DNA from: an uncultured Clostridia bacterium
GTDB lineage: Bacteria > Bacillota > Clostridia > Christensenellales > Aristaeellaceae
Assembly (NCBI GenBank): GCA_937934775.1
Contig: CALGYL010000346.1
Location: forward strand, 1 to 13,538
DNA: 13,538 nt
Reading direction: 5' to 3'
The position numbers and the translations under genes were made by a program. The notes under the pieces were generated by a model that saw nothing but the letters and a program-made list of their open reading frames with translations, ran no database searches and was not told the DNA's origin. This document shows, in pieces, positions 13,100 to 13,538 of the stretch (positions within the stretch are counted from its first letter, which is position 1; each line of letters opens with the position of its first letter).

Positions 13100-13122
13100 A
13101 AATAACGTAGAAGGATGAGAGC

Positions 13123-13538
13123 ATGGACAGCGGACTTCAAAAGAAGTATGGCCTCTTCACGGCAATTTCCATGGTGGTGGGCATCGTCATCGGCAGCGGC
13201 GTTTTCTTCAAGGCGGAGAAGGTGCTCAAGGCTACCGGAGGCAACATGCCGCTGGGCATCGTGGCATGGGGCATCGTGGGCCTGATCATGATCGTCTGCT
13301 CCTACGTGTTTGCGACCTTGGCCACGCGGCACGAAAAGGTGAACGGCGTGGTGGATTACGCCGAGGTGATGGTGGGCAAGCGCTATGGCTACTTCGTGGG
13401 CTGGTTCATGGCGACCATCTATCAGCCGACGCTGACCTCCGTCCTTGCGTGGGTATCCGCCCGGTATACCTGCGTCCTTTTGGGCTGGGACATCACCGGC
13501 GGCTCCTGCATGACGATTGCCGCCTTCTATTTGATCGC
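13123..13538 (+). CDS. APC-family amino acid permease, N-terminal part (3' truncated)
   Basis: The frame runs open from the ATG at 13123 to the window end, giving 138 residues with no stop. The first helix carries the APC signature GIVIGSGVFFKAEKVL (20-35), where the GSG backbone binds the amino group and carboxylate of the substrate. Further helices are AWGIVGLIMIVCSYVFATLA (48-67) and the segment from GYFVGWFM through TSVLAWVSA. VNGVVDYAEVMVGKRYGY (74-91) is a re-entrant or loop region typical of SteT-like exchangers and related Clostridia permeases. It would import or exchange amino acids across the membrane; the substrate is unknown. AAGGATGAG (13111-13119) supplies the ribosome site. A strong promoter and a leader hairpin indicate its own transcription unit, separate from the alr operon. 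Confidence 0.85.
   Translation, partial: MDSGLQKKYGLFTAISMVVGIVIGSGVFFKAEKVLKATGGNMPLGIVAWGIVGLIMIVCSYVFATLATRHEKVNGVVDYAEVMVGKRYGYFVGWFMATIYQPTLTSVLAWVSARYTCVLLGWDITGGSCMTIAAFYLI

Noticed and set aside
12889..13110. Short plus- and minus-strand open frames before the APC permease
   Set aside because: They overlap the degenerate repeat, the promoter and the leader hairpin, and have no supporting ribosome site or recognisable domain.

Overview
The window reads as a GC-rich chromosomal stretch of a Bacillota (Clostridia-like) anaerobe. The supports are strong GGAGG-type ribosome sites, TTG and GTG starts, the absence of outer-membrane features, and an APC permease and beta-helix surface protein of types I associate with gut Clostridia. 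The lineage is an inference; no rRNA or tRNA is present to test it.

Layout. Positions 2-835 hold the 3' end of a secreted beta-helix protein, closed by an intrinsic terminator. A perfect sigma-A promoter (TTGACA-17-TATAAT) then drives a P1/DmpA-family aminopeptidase (1058-2089). A DMT-superfamily transporter follows (2334-3233). It converges on a minus-strand oligopeptide-binding protein gene (oppA, 3401-4999), with a 15-bp perfect hairpin between them. oppA is divergent from oppBCDF (5259-9183) across an AT-rich control region. A 437-bp gap full of structured repeats leads to a compact three-gene unit: alanine racemase (alr, 9621-10775), M20D amidohydrolase (10780-11970) and a C39-like putative cysteine peptidase (11967-12686). 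A second repeat-bearing gap of 436 bp, with a strong promoter and a leader hairpin, precedes an APC amino-acid permease that runs off the window.

How the genes may work together. Opp would import peptides. The DmpA-type peptidase, the M20D amidohydrolase and the C39-like protein, none with a visible signal peptide, would trim or de-acylate them. Alr would interconvert D- and L-alanine (or a related amino acid), and the APC permease would move free amino acids. This suggests a peptide-scavenging region that may handle D-, beta- or N-acylated residues. Each family assignment is fairly secure, but the joint role is inference.

The most unusual signal is non-coding. Between oppF and alr there are two tandem copies, exactly 97 bp apart, of a two-hairpin unit. 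Their stems differ in sequence but keep pairing: I count five base-pair swaps. A third, damaged copy lies after the C39-like gene. A separate leading hairpin plus a shared GGATTTCCGGG block also occurs in both gaps, each time right after the stop codon of the upstream gene. This looks like a dispersed, structured intergenic repeat family of unknown identity. No CRISPR array, tRNA, rRNA, transposase or integrase was seen.
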